Positions 1 through 6,265 of a stretch of 10,822 nucleotides of DNA are shown here, one piece after another. The position numbers and the translations under genes were made by a program. Position 1 is the first letter of the stretch. Each line of letters opens with the position of its first letter. Below the pieces are notes generated by a model, which saw nothing but the letters and a program-made list of their open reading frames with translations, ran no database searches and was not told where the DNA came from. The DNA is from Bacteroidales bacterium (lineage in GTDB: Bacteria; Bacteroidota; Bacteroidia; Bacteroidales; NBLH01), in NCBI GenBank assembly GCA_021647685.1, contig JAKIUH010000115.1, positions 1-10,822 of the forward strand, given 5' to 3'.

Positions 1-22
1 TTATTTTAACGAAAATTTACGG

Positions 23-30
23 CAAAGATA
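23..30 (-). promoter_or_regulatory. Possible leftward -7 promoter element
   Basis: Read on the minus strand this is TATCTTTG, an exact match to the Bacteroidota -7 consensus TAnnTTTG. It would drive a gene lying left of the window. No TTG -33 element is seen at the expected 19-21 bp distance, so the match could be chance in AT-rich DNA. Confidence 0.25.
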
Positions 31-78
31 ACAATTTACTTAAAAAACTGAATTAAAAGTTTGCAGATGTAAATTATG

Positions 79-244
79 CTAGTGTCAAGTCAAGCGTGTT
101 GTGTCGTATAAGTTGAAGTTATTTTTGGGTAGAACAAGGCAAAAATTTTTAGCATAGCAGTAGTTATGGTCAAAATTTTTAACATAGTTCTACGCAAAAA
201 GAACGAAACTTGGTATGACTAAAACATGCTTGACATGACACTAG
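79..244. repeat. 166-bp imperfect palindrome (MITE-like fold-back element)
   Basis: The outer 22 bases (79-100) are the reverse complement of 223-244 with two mismatches. Imperfect pairing continues inward, for example GTAGAAC at 129-135 with GTTCTAC at 187-193. The A5T5-containing blocks at 140-157 and 171-187 are both similar as direct repeats and able to pair. Nearly the whole segment can therefore fold into one long hairpin centred near 161. Both ends carry CTAG (79-82 and 241-244), which could be part of the repeat or a duplicated target. It has no coding capacity and ends 8 bp beyond the cysC stop codon. A non-autonomous transposable element (MITE) is the best inference. A transcribed hairpin acting at the cysC mRNA 3' end is possible. 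The transposase family is not identifiable here. Confidence 0.7.
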
Positions 245-252
245 ATCTAAAA

Positions 253-861
253 TCAATAAGATATTTCTTTCAAAACAAGTTTTAACAGCTTATTAACCGA
301 CTCTTCTAAACTTAATTCTCCGGTATTAATTTCCAGTTTTGCATGTATGGGTTTTTCAAATGGTGAGCTAATACCAGTGAAATTTTTCAGTTCGCCTGCA
401 CGTGCTTTTTTATACAAACCTTTAATATCACGTTGTTCGCATACTTCAACAGGTGTATTTATATAAATTTCAATCATATTTTCAGCACCAATAATATCAC
501 GAGCTATTTGTCTGATGTCTTCCGTTGGTGTAATAAAGCAATTGATGGTAATTACACCGCAATTTAAAAACAGTTTGGTAACTTCTGCAATACGCCGAAT
601 ATTTTCTAAACGGTCTTCAACCGTAAATTTTAGGTTTTTATTAATACCGGTGCGAATATTATCACCATCTAAAATTTGTGTTAAAAAACCTCGTTTGTAT
701 AATTCACGTTCAAAAGCTGCACCAACAGTAGTTTTTCCTGAACCGGAAAGTCCTGTAAGCCAAATAACTTTTGCTTTTTGTTTTAAAAGTCTTTCCTTTT
801 GTTCTTTATTAATGATTTGTTCAAAAACAGGAAATATGTTTTCCGATTGATTACTATTCAT
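253..861 (-). CDS. cysC: Adenylyl-sulfate (APS) kinase
   Basis: This 202-residue cytoplasmic enzyme phosphorylates adenosine 5'-phosphosulfate with ATP to make PAPS, the sulfate donor for assimilation and for sulfotransferases. The Walker A loop GLSGSGKT is at residues 37-44, followed by DGDNIR (65-70), the FTVEDRLENIRRI block (79-91), and the family signature around residues 137-163 (PVEVCEQRD, then GLYKKARAGELKNFTGI). The length is normal for a stand-alone CysC, with a short N-terminal extension. At the usual S-P motif, whose serine forms the phospho-intermediate in the E. coli enzyme, this protein reads ITPTEDIR (110-117), so threonine replaces that serine. The ATG at 861 is the natural start because it gives the expected N-terminal helix before the P-loop. 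No cysD, cysN or sulfotransferase gene is visible nearby. The gene is divergent from the TPR gene, and its 3' end abuts the palindrome at 79-244. Confidence 0.95.
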   Translation of the reverse strand: MNSNQSENIFPVFEQIINKEQKERLLKQKAKVIWLTGLSGSGKTTVGAAFERELYKRGFLTQILDGDNIRTGINKNLKFTVEDRLENIRRIAEVTKLFLNCGVITINCFITPTEDIRQIARDIIGAENMIEIYINTPVEVCEQRDIKGLYKKARAGELKNFTGISSPFEKPIHAKLEINTGELSLEESVNKLLKLVLKEISY

Positions 862-901
862 GGGTAGTTTATAAAATAATGATTGCTTGTATTATAATTT
901 G

Positions 902-909
902 CAAATATA
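902..909 (-). promoter_or_regulatory. Likely cysC -7 promoter element
   Basis: The minus strand reads TATATTTG, an exact TAnnTTTG match, about 40 bp before the cysC ATG and so in a sensible place for a short leader. A TTG -33 element is not seen at the standard spacing, which lowers confidence. Confidence 0.4.
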
Positions 910-976
910 GTCAGAAAAAAGAATTTTGTAATTCTAATTTTTCAGTCATTCCTGCAAAATATATTTATAAGCAACA

Positions 977-1001
977 AAAAAGACAAGTTTCTTGTCTTTT
1001 T
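977..1001. promoter_or_regulatory. Perfect 11-bp hairpin overlapping the TPR-gene -33 region
   Basis: AAAAAGACAAG (977-987), a TTT loop and CTTGTCTTTTT (991-1001) form a perfect stem with A/T tails on both sides, the shape of a bidirectional intrinsic terminator. It lies between divergent genes, where no transcript obviously needs ending, and its right arm contains the TTG (992-994) that fits the -33 box of the downstream promoter. It could be a terminator left from an earlier gene order, an operator for a dimeric regulator, or an attenuator. Only the structure is directly visible. Confidence 0.5.
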
Positions 1002-1021
1002 AACGGAATATTATAAATTTG
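992..1021 (+). promoter_or_regulatory. Bacteroidota-type promoter for the GT-C/TPR gene
   Basis: A TTG at 992-994 and TAAATTTG at 1014-1021 (exact TAnnTTTG) are separated by 19 bp, matching the Bacteroidota -33/-7 arrangement. Transcription would start near 1027, about 15 nt before the ATG at 1043. The -7 box overlaps the upstream in-frame TTG at 1019, which argues against that codon as the translation start. Confidence 0.6.
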
Positions 1022-1042
1022 TCAAACACTATTTTTATAATA

Positions 1043-3166
1043 ATGAAAAGGCAAAGTAAAAAAACGAAGACCGGCGATAAGCAAAATATTAAACAATTTG
1101 CCCGTAAAAAAATTTTTGTACCAAAAAAACAGAGTAAAAAACAGTGGATTATTGCATCATTGATTATTGTTGTGTTTACAGTTGTTGCCTATATTCCTGC
1201 TTTTAAGGCAGAACTGACTAATTGGGACGATAAATCCTATGTACTTGAAAATCCAACATTAAAAGAATTATCTGTTGAGAACATAAAAACCATATTTTCC
1301 GAATATTATATGGGGAATTATCACCCATTGGCAATGCTTTCGCTTTCCTTAGATTATAAAATTGGAGGTGAAACCCAAGATGGAGAAATCCGTGCATGGA
1401 TTTATCATTTCACCAATATTCTTTTGCATATTATAAACAGCTTATTGGTGTTTTACTTTGTTTTTTTATTAATTAGACGTTTTGATATTGCATTTCTTGC
1501 CGGATTAATGTTTGCTGTTAACACCTTGCATGTAGAATCCGTTGCATGGGTATCTGAACGGAAAGATGTGCTTTATGCCTTGTTTTTTATTGCTTCACTT
1601 ATCGAATACCTTTATTATATAGATAAAAAACAAATTAAGTTTTATTTTCTTTCATTACTTCTGTTCATTCTCTCTCTTTTGTCCAAAGGGCAAGCGGTTT
1701 CATTAGCTGTAAGTCTTTTGGCAATAGATTTTTTATACGACAGAAAGCTTCTTGATAAAAAAGTAATTTTTGAAAAAATACCTTATTTTATACTTGCCTT
1801 AATTTTTGGTATTATAGCTATTTATGCACAAAAAGAAGGCAATGCGCTTCACGGTGAGGAGAGCTATGCATTTTATAAACGTATTGGATTTGCAGGATAT
1901 GCATTTACCCAATACATTATAAAATTATTTGTTCCCATAAACCTTTCGGCAATATATCCTTATCCCGATATAATCAATAAAACTGTTCCCGGATATTATT
2001 GGTTATTTTTAATACCTTCATTATCGATACTTTATTTGTTTTTTTATTTCTTAAAAAGAAATAAAATATATGCTTTTGCCATTGCATTTTTCATTATTAA
2101 TATCGTATTGTTATTACAATTAATTCCGGTGGGTAGCGCTATTATGGCAGACCGCTACGCATATATTCCTTCCATTGGTTTTTTTATCTTTTTAGCATAT
2201 TTTTTGCATAATTTAATGGATAAATATCCTAAACAAGCATTAACAGCAAAACTTTTTATAGCAATATACATTATATTTTTAATGGTACTTTCCTTTAATC
2301 GTTGTAAAGTTTGGAACAACAGTATGAGCCTTTGGGATGATACCATAGAAAAATCACCAACAGCCGTAGTTGCCTTAAATAATAGGGGGAGTACAAAAGA
2401 CCGCAATAAAGACCATCGAGGAGCCATTAAAGATTTTACAAAAGCAATTATTTATAAACCTGATTATAAACATGCTTTTTACAATCGGGGAATGGCGCGT
2501 AAAGAATTGGCAAAAGAAACAGGCGATACATCATTGTTTCGTCCGGCAATTACTGATTTTGATAAAGCACTAAAATTTGATGAATATTTTGTTGAAGCAT
2601 ATCATAGTCGTGCAGTTACAAAAGAAAATTACGCCGATTATATCACTAATCAGGAACAAAGAAAACAATTATTACTTCAAGCACTTGAAGATTACGACAA
2701 AGCACTGAAAATAAATCCTGAATACGAAGAAGCATTAGTTAATAGAGGTGTGGCAAAAGGAAAATTAGGCATGTTAAATCAAGCCATCGAGGATTTTAAC
2801 CAAGCTTTGCTTATAAATCCTAATAACCCAAGTATATACTCAAACAGAGGATTGGCAAAAGACCATGCAAAAAATTATGAAGCAGCCATTGCCGATTACA
2901 ATAAAGCCATTGAATTGGATCCGGAATTTATTACAGCATATCTTAATAGAGGACTGGCATATCAAAAAATCGGAAAATTAGAAAAAGCTATTGAAGATTT
3001 TAGCAAGGTTATTGCGTTAGATAATCAAAATGCGGCAGCATATTATTTTCGTGGTATTGATTTAATAAAACTTAATAGATTGCAAGAAGCTTGTAAAGAT
3101 TTGCATATTGCCCAAAATTTGAATTATGTTTATGCAAAAAATGCAATAGAACAATATTGTAAATAA
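1043..3166 (+). CDS. Membrane GT-C glycosyltransferase-like protein with C-terminal TPR repeats
   Basis: This 707-residue protein has a polytopic N-terminal domain (roughly residues 34-420) and a TPR domain (about 440-707). The membrane part carries marks of the PMT/TMTC-like GT-C group: NWDD after the first membrane segment (60-63), GNYHPL (91-96), HVESVAWVSERKDVL (163-177), SKGQAV (214-219) and ADRYAYIPSIG (369-379). Such enzymes are thought to move a sugar from a polyprenyl-phosphate donor to an acceptor on the periplasmic side. The actual substrate is unknown. About seven TPR units follow, with signatures such as YNKAIELDPEF. Units 2 and 3 are about 40 and 45 residues instead of 34, with the extra residues between the two helices. 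The ATG at 1043 is preferred over the in-frame TTG at 1019, which lies in the promoter. The gene appears monocistronic. The domain call is strong, the enzymatic role is inferred. Confidence 0.85.
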   Translation: MKRQSKKTKTGDKQNIKQFARKKIFVPKKQSKKQWIIASLIIVVFTVVAYIPAFKAELTNWDDKSYVLENPTLKELSVENIKTIFSEYYMGNYHPLAMLSLSLDYKIGGETQDGEIRAWIYHFTNILLHIINSLLVFYFVFLLIRRFDIAFLAGLMFAVNTLHVESVAWVSERKDVLYALFFIASLIEYLYYIDKKQIKFYFLSLLLFILSLLSKGQAVSLAVSLLAIDFLYDRKLLDKKVIFEKIPYFILALIFGIIAIYAQKEGNALHGEESYAFYKRIGFAGYAFTQYIIKLFVPINLSAIYPYPDIINKTVPGYYWLFLIPSLSILYLFFYFLKRNKIYAFAIAFFIINIVLLLQLIPVGSAIMADRYAYIPSIGFFIFLAYFLHNLMDKYPKQALTAKLFIAIYIIFLMVLSFNRCKVWNNSMSLWDDTIEKSPTAVVALNNRGSTKDRNKDHRGAIKDFTKAIIYKPDYKHAFYNRGMARKELAKETGDTSLFRPAITDFDKALKFDEYFVEAYHSRAVTKENYADYITNQEQRKQLLLQALEDYDKALKINPEYEEALVNRGVAKGKLGMLNQAIEDFNQALLINPNNPSIYSNRGLAKDHAKNYEAAIADYNKAIELDPEFITAYLNRGLAYQKIGKLEKAIEDFSKVIALDNQNAAAYYFRGIDLIKLNRLQEACKDLHIAQNLNYVYAKNAIEQYCK

Positions 3167-3303
3167 ATTTAAGCATGTATAAAAATCGGACAAATTTTAA
3201 ACTTTGATTTACAATTTTTTGCAACATTTTTATGGAAAATACGTATAAGATAGTAAAGATTAATTGTTTTTTTTGAAAAAAATATTAATAAATAAATAAC
3301 CTT

Positions 3304-4170
3304 ATGAATATTTGGGGTCTCAGGCATATATTATTTTTTTTAGTTCTGATGCTGCAATATACCTCAATTGCACAATCAAAACCCGTTGTCGATTGGGACA
3401 CCATTAACAGAGTTGATGAAAACAACAGAAAATTTGGCTATTGGATTTATTTTGCCGATGGCGATTCCACAAAAATCGAAAAAGAGGGTAATTATCTGAA
3501 TAACAGGAAAAACGGAGTTTGGAAAACCTATTATCCAAACGGAGTATTAAAATCAGAAATCACCTATGTAAATAATCGCCCCAATGGATATGCGCGCATA
3601 TATTATAAAAATGGCAAACTCTCGGAAGAAGGCATTTGGAAAGGCACTAAATGGGTGGGACAATACAACTATTATTACGAAAACGGTAATAAAGCATACG
3701 AATGGACTTTTAACGAAAACGGCAAACGCTCAGGAAAACAAAAATACTATTACGAAAGCGGAAAATTAAGAATTGAAGGAGATTGGCAGGACGGAAAAGA
3801 AAATGGAGTAGTTAAAGAATATTATGAAGACGGTGGAGTAAAATCTGAAAAATTATTTGCTGATGGTTCTTTTAATTCCTCTTCGTCGAAATTTTATGCC
3901 GAAAAAAAAGTTACTGTTGAAGATATTCCCGATGATACAAATGCAACAGTCAGCAAAGAGCACATTACCAAAACCAATACTACCTATCAAGCATTTACCG
4001 GAAATGGCTATCATAAACTTTACAATGCACACCAAAAAATTGACCGTGAAGGCGAATTTAGAAACGGCAGATTAATTAAAGGCAAAAAATATTACTATAC
4101 TTCCGAAGGGAAACTCATCAAAACAGTAATTTATGAAAACGGACGCGTTGTTAAAACAATCAGAAATTAA
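3304..4170 (+). CDS. Secreted MORN_2-repeat protein (YwqK-like)
   Basis: This 288-residue protein starts with a hydrophobic signal peptide (about residues 8-22) with a probable signal peptidase I site after SIAQ or A23. The mature part is a run of about 23-residue MORN_2-type units of the pattern NG-x-W-x-x-Y-Y-x-NG-x-L-x-x-E. Clear units lie around 62-85, 86-109, 111-133, 135-158 and 159-182, with more degenerate ones near 235-260 and 262-288. A low-complexity, unrelated stretch (about 187-230) interrupts the array. These repeats form extended beta structures. In Bacteroidota they are common in exported proteins annotated as 'toxin-antitoxin YwqK family antitoxin', a label that says little about function. 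A role at the cell surface or periplasm is inferred from the signal peptide only. The gene stands alone, with 137 bp before and 570 bp after it and no clear promoter consensus upstream. Confidence 0.85.
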   Translation: MNIWGLRHILFFLVLMLQYTSIAQSKPVVDWDTINRVDENNRKFGYWIYFADGDSTKIEKEGNYLNNRKNGVWKTYYPNGVLKSEITYVNNRPNGYARIYYKNGKLSEEGIWKGTKWVGQYNYYYENGNKAYEWTFNENGKRSGKQKYYYESGKLRIEGDWQDGKENGVVKEYYEDGGVKSEKLFADGSFNSSSSKFYAEKKVTVEDIPDDTNATVSKEHITKTNTTYQAFTGNGYHKLYNAHQKIDREGEFRNGRLIKGKKYYYTSEGKLIKTVIYENGRVVKTIRN

Positions 4171-4257
4171 TAAAAAGCTCTATACATCAAAGCTTTGTCC
4201 ATACTGTTGTTGCTAATCAAATAAAATTATTTGGGCGGACAAACGGGCTTTCCGCTT

Positions 4258-4606
4258 ATAGTCCTGCTAATAAAAAATAACAAAACTAATTTTGGGCTTG
4301 CTGAAAAACGCAAATATATTATTAATAAATATTTTATGTTTATTTTACTGTGTTGAAATGCAAAGTTTTTGAATACAATGTCCGAAAAAGCATGCATTTA
4401 TATATAAATCATAATGTATCTTGCTGCTCAGCTGCACACCTCTTTTGTATTTTGTTCAGTTTGAAGTATTTCTATACATCTGCACTTCACAAAAGACAAA
4501 ATAGATGCACATCTGAGCTTTTCAGTAAGCCCTAATTTTACAAAAGGAGCTCCGCCTGTCGCTCTTTTGTAAAAAGTTTTGTATATTTTTTATTAGCAGG
4601 AGCTAT
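4258..4606. repeat. Nested fold-back element with three-way-junction layout
   Basis: Outer arms 4258-4286 and 4576-4606 are reverse complements over about 29 bp with two single-base bulges. Inside them are two separate helices. The first pairs 4294-4307 with 4519-4532 (13 of 14) and continues inward through GCTCAG 4426-4431 with CTGAGC 4513-4518, 4443-4455 with 4489-4501 (12 of 13), and GAAGT 4463-4467 with ACTTC 4484-4488. The second is the hairpin at 4536-4574. Together they give a closing stem with two branches. This could be a fold-back transposable element, a folded single-stranded recombination substrate, or a structured RNA. The pairing is directly visible, the function is not known. 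Confidence 0.6.
4536..4574. repeat. Strong hairpin inside the fold-back element
   Basis: TTTTACAAAAGGAGC (4536-4550) pairs with GCTCTTTTGTAAAA (4561-4574) over 14 bp with one bulged G, closing a 10-nt GC-rich loop (TCCGCCTGTC). The sequence after the right arm is AGTTTTG, so it could end transcription, but its position as one branch of the larger structure suggests it belongs to that element. Confidence 0.6.
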
Positions 4607-4710
4607 CGCTGCAATCCCTGCCGCATCGCAAAAAAATCCGTTATACACATAAATGCTTAACTATTCCAAAAAAAGTAAGTTTTACACATAAATATCTAAA
4701 ATCAATATAT

Positions 4711-4718
4711 TAACTTTG
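4711..4718 (+). promoter_or_regulatory. Likely cysS -7 promoter element
   Basis: TAACTTTG is an exact TAnnTTTG match 22 bp before the cysS ATG, giving a leader of roughly 15 nt, the same arrangement as at the TPR gene. A TTG -33 element is not evident at the usual distance. Confidence 0.5.
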
Positions 4719-4740
4719 CACGTTTTTAATATCAAAAATT

Positions 4741-6210
4741 ATGGAAAACAAATTATACATTTACAATACTTTAAATAGAAAAAAAGAAGAATTTAAACCC
4801 ATAAACCCACCACACGTTGGTATGTATGTATGCGGACCTACTGTTTACGGCGAACCGCATTTAGGGCATGCGCGACCGGGAATTACCTACGATGTACTGT
4901 ACCGATATTTGCAATACATTGGCTATAAAGTACGCTACGTACGTAATATTACCGATGTAGGACATCTTGAAAGCGATGCCGATACCGGAGAAGATAAAAT
5001 TGCCAAAAAAGCACGGCTCGAAGAACTTGAACCAATGGAAATTGTTCAGTTTTACACCAATTCTTATCATGAAAAAATGAAAGCACTCAATACACTTCCG
5101 CCAAGTATTGAGCCCCATGCATCAGGACATATTATAGAGCAACAGCTTATGGTAAAAAAAATATTGGACAATGGATATGCCTACGAAAAAAACGGCTCAA
5201 TATATTTTGATGTTGAAAAATACAACCAAAAATACAAATACGGTAAACTGTCGGGTAGGATAATTGATGATTTACAAAGCAACACGCGAGAACTTGACGG
5301 CCTAGACGAGAAAAAAAATCCCTTTGATTTTGCACTTTGGAAAAAAGCATCGCCTGAGCACATCATGCGTTGGCCTTCTGAATGGAGTGATGGTTTCCCC
5401 GGTTGGCATCTTGAATGTTCGGTAATGAGTACAAAATATTTAGGTGAAAAATTTGATATTCACGGTGGTGGCATGGACTTACTCTTTCCGCACCACGAAT
5501 GTGAAATTGCTCAATCAACAGCTGCAAACGGCGAAGAATCTGTCCAGTATTGGATGCATAACAACATGATAACCATTGATGGACAAAAAATGGGAAAATC
5601 TCTCGGTAATTTTATTACACTCGAAGAATTTTTTACCGGAAATCATAAATTATTAGAAAAAGCCTATTCGCCAATGACCATACGTTTTTTTATTTTGCAA
5701 GCCCACTATCGTAGTCCTTTGGATTTTTCAAACGAGGCTTTGCAATCAGCAGAAAAAGGTATGGCACGACTGTTTACAGCCATGGATAAATTAGATAATT
5801 TAAAAACTTCCGCTAAATCAAGTTTTGATGTTCAAGCCCTAAAACAAAGATGTTTCGATGCCTTAAACGATGATTTGAATACACCTATTCTTTTTGCCCA
5901 TTTGTTTGATGGCGTTAAATACATTAATTCAATAGCAGCCGGAACCGAAAGCATTACTGCCGGTGATTTGGATGAATTAAAAAAATTGTATCACGATTTT
6001 GTATATGAAATTGCAGGCTTAAAAAACGAAAATGCTCAAAAGCAAGGCGCAAATAAACTTGATGAGGTTCTAACGCTTTTATTAAATTTAAGAATGGAAG
6101 TCAAGAAAAATAAAGATTTTGCAACAGCCGATAAAATTCGTGATCAATTAAAAGATATGGGAATTATTGTTAAAGATACAAAAGATGGTTTTGAGTGGGA
6201 AATAAATTAA
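4741..6210 (+). CDS. cysS: Cysteinyl-tRNA synthetase
   Basis: This 489-residue class I aminoacyl-tRNA synthetase charges tRNA-Cys with cysteine using ATP in the cytoplasm. The HIGH-equivalent is HLGH at residues 40-43, within the block CGPTVYGEPHLGHARPG, and the KMSKS-equivalent is KMGKS at 283-287. The cysteine-selecting zinc site is intact: C31, C226 (in GWHLECS), H251 and E255 (in FPHHECEIAQS). The C-terminal region has the helical DALR-type domain and ends with the usual RDQLKDMGIIVKDTKDG-like tail. The length is near the bacterial norm and nothing is missing. The ATG at 4741 places MYVCGPT at the standard distance from the N terminus and follows a promoter-like element. A hairpin sits directly downstream, before a glycosyltransferase gene read in the same direction. 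This is a housekeeping gene and a good marker for taxonomy. Confidence 0.97.
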   Translation: MENKLYIYNTLNRKKEEFKPINPPHVGMYVCGPTVYGEPHLGHARPGITYDVLYRYLQYIGYKVRYVRNITDVGHLESDADTGEDKIAKKARLEELEPMEIVQFYTNSYHEKMKALNTLPPSIEPHASGHIIEQQLMVKKILDNGYAYEKNGSIYFDVEKYNQKYKYGKLSGRIIDDLQSNTRELDGLDEKKNPFDFALWKKASPEHIMRWPSEWSDGFPGWHLECSVMSTKYLGEKFDIHGGGMDLLFPHHECEIAQSTAANGEESVQYWMHNNMITIDGQKMGKSLGNFITLEEFFTGNHKLLEKAYSPMTIRFFILQAHYRSPLDFSNEALQSAEKGMARLFTAMDKLDNLKTSAKSSFDVQALKQRCFDALNDDLNTPILFAHLFDGVKYINSIAAGTESITAGDLDELKKLYHDFVYEIAGLKNENAQKQGANKLDEVLTLLLNLRMEVKKNKDFATADKIRDQLKDMGIIVKDTKDGFEWEIN

Positions 6211-6221
6211 ACTTATCCTTA

Positions 6222-6256
6222 TATCCCTGACGGGGTTTAAAATCCGGTCAGGGATA
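6222..6256 (+). terminator. Hairpin between cysS and the glycosyltransferase gene
   Basis: TATCCCTGAC (6222-6231) pairs perfectly with GTCAGGGATA (6247-6256) around a 15-nt loop. It starts 11 bp after the cysS stop and ends 9 bp before the next ATG. There is no T-run after it, so classical Rho-independent activity is uncertain. It may end or attenuate cysS transcription, or mark a processing point, since I see no separate promoter consensus for the downstream gene. Confidence 0.6.
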
Positions 6257-6265
6257 AATAACCTA

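Larger units (their letters stand above)
4171..4740. other. 570-bp gene-free stretch
   Basis: I see no credible gene here. A short reading frame at 4350-4535 lies wholly inside the fold-back structure (4258-4606), has no recognisable domain and is likely fortuitous. Just after the MORN gene a weak hairpin pairs AAAGCT (4174-4179) with AGCTTT (4191-4196) but lacks a T-run, so it is a poor terminator candidate. The remainder is the nested inverted-repeat element and then the cysS promoter region. Confidence 0.7.

Noticed and set aside
1019..1042. TTG start for the GT-C/TPR protein
   Set aside because: The codon is part of the -7 promoter box and would lie before the predicted transcription start.
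3240..3303. Promoter of the MORN gene
   Set aside because: AT-rich, but I found no exact TAnnTTTG; the nearest candidate near 3199 (TAAACTTTG) has one base too many between TA and TTTG.
3304..4170. Toxin-antitoxin system based on the YwqK-family label
   Set aside because: No partner gene lies nearby, and the protein has a signal peptide; the label reflects MORN_2 repeats only.
4174..4196. Terminator after the MORN gene
   Set aside because: The stem is only 6 bp with an 11-nt loop and is not followed by a T-run.
4350..4535. A 61-residue small protein
   Set aside because: It lies inside a self-complementary element, has no signal or domain, no promoter or ribosome site, and a random-looking composition.
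4536..4574. Integron attC site or CRISPR repeat
   Set aside because: There is no attC core pair or integrase nearby and no regularly spaced direct repeats.
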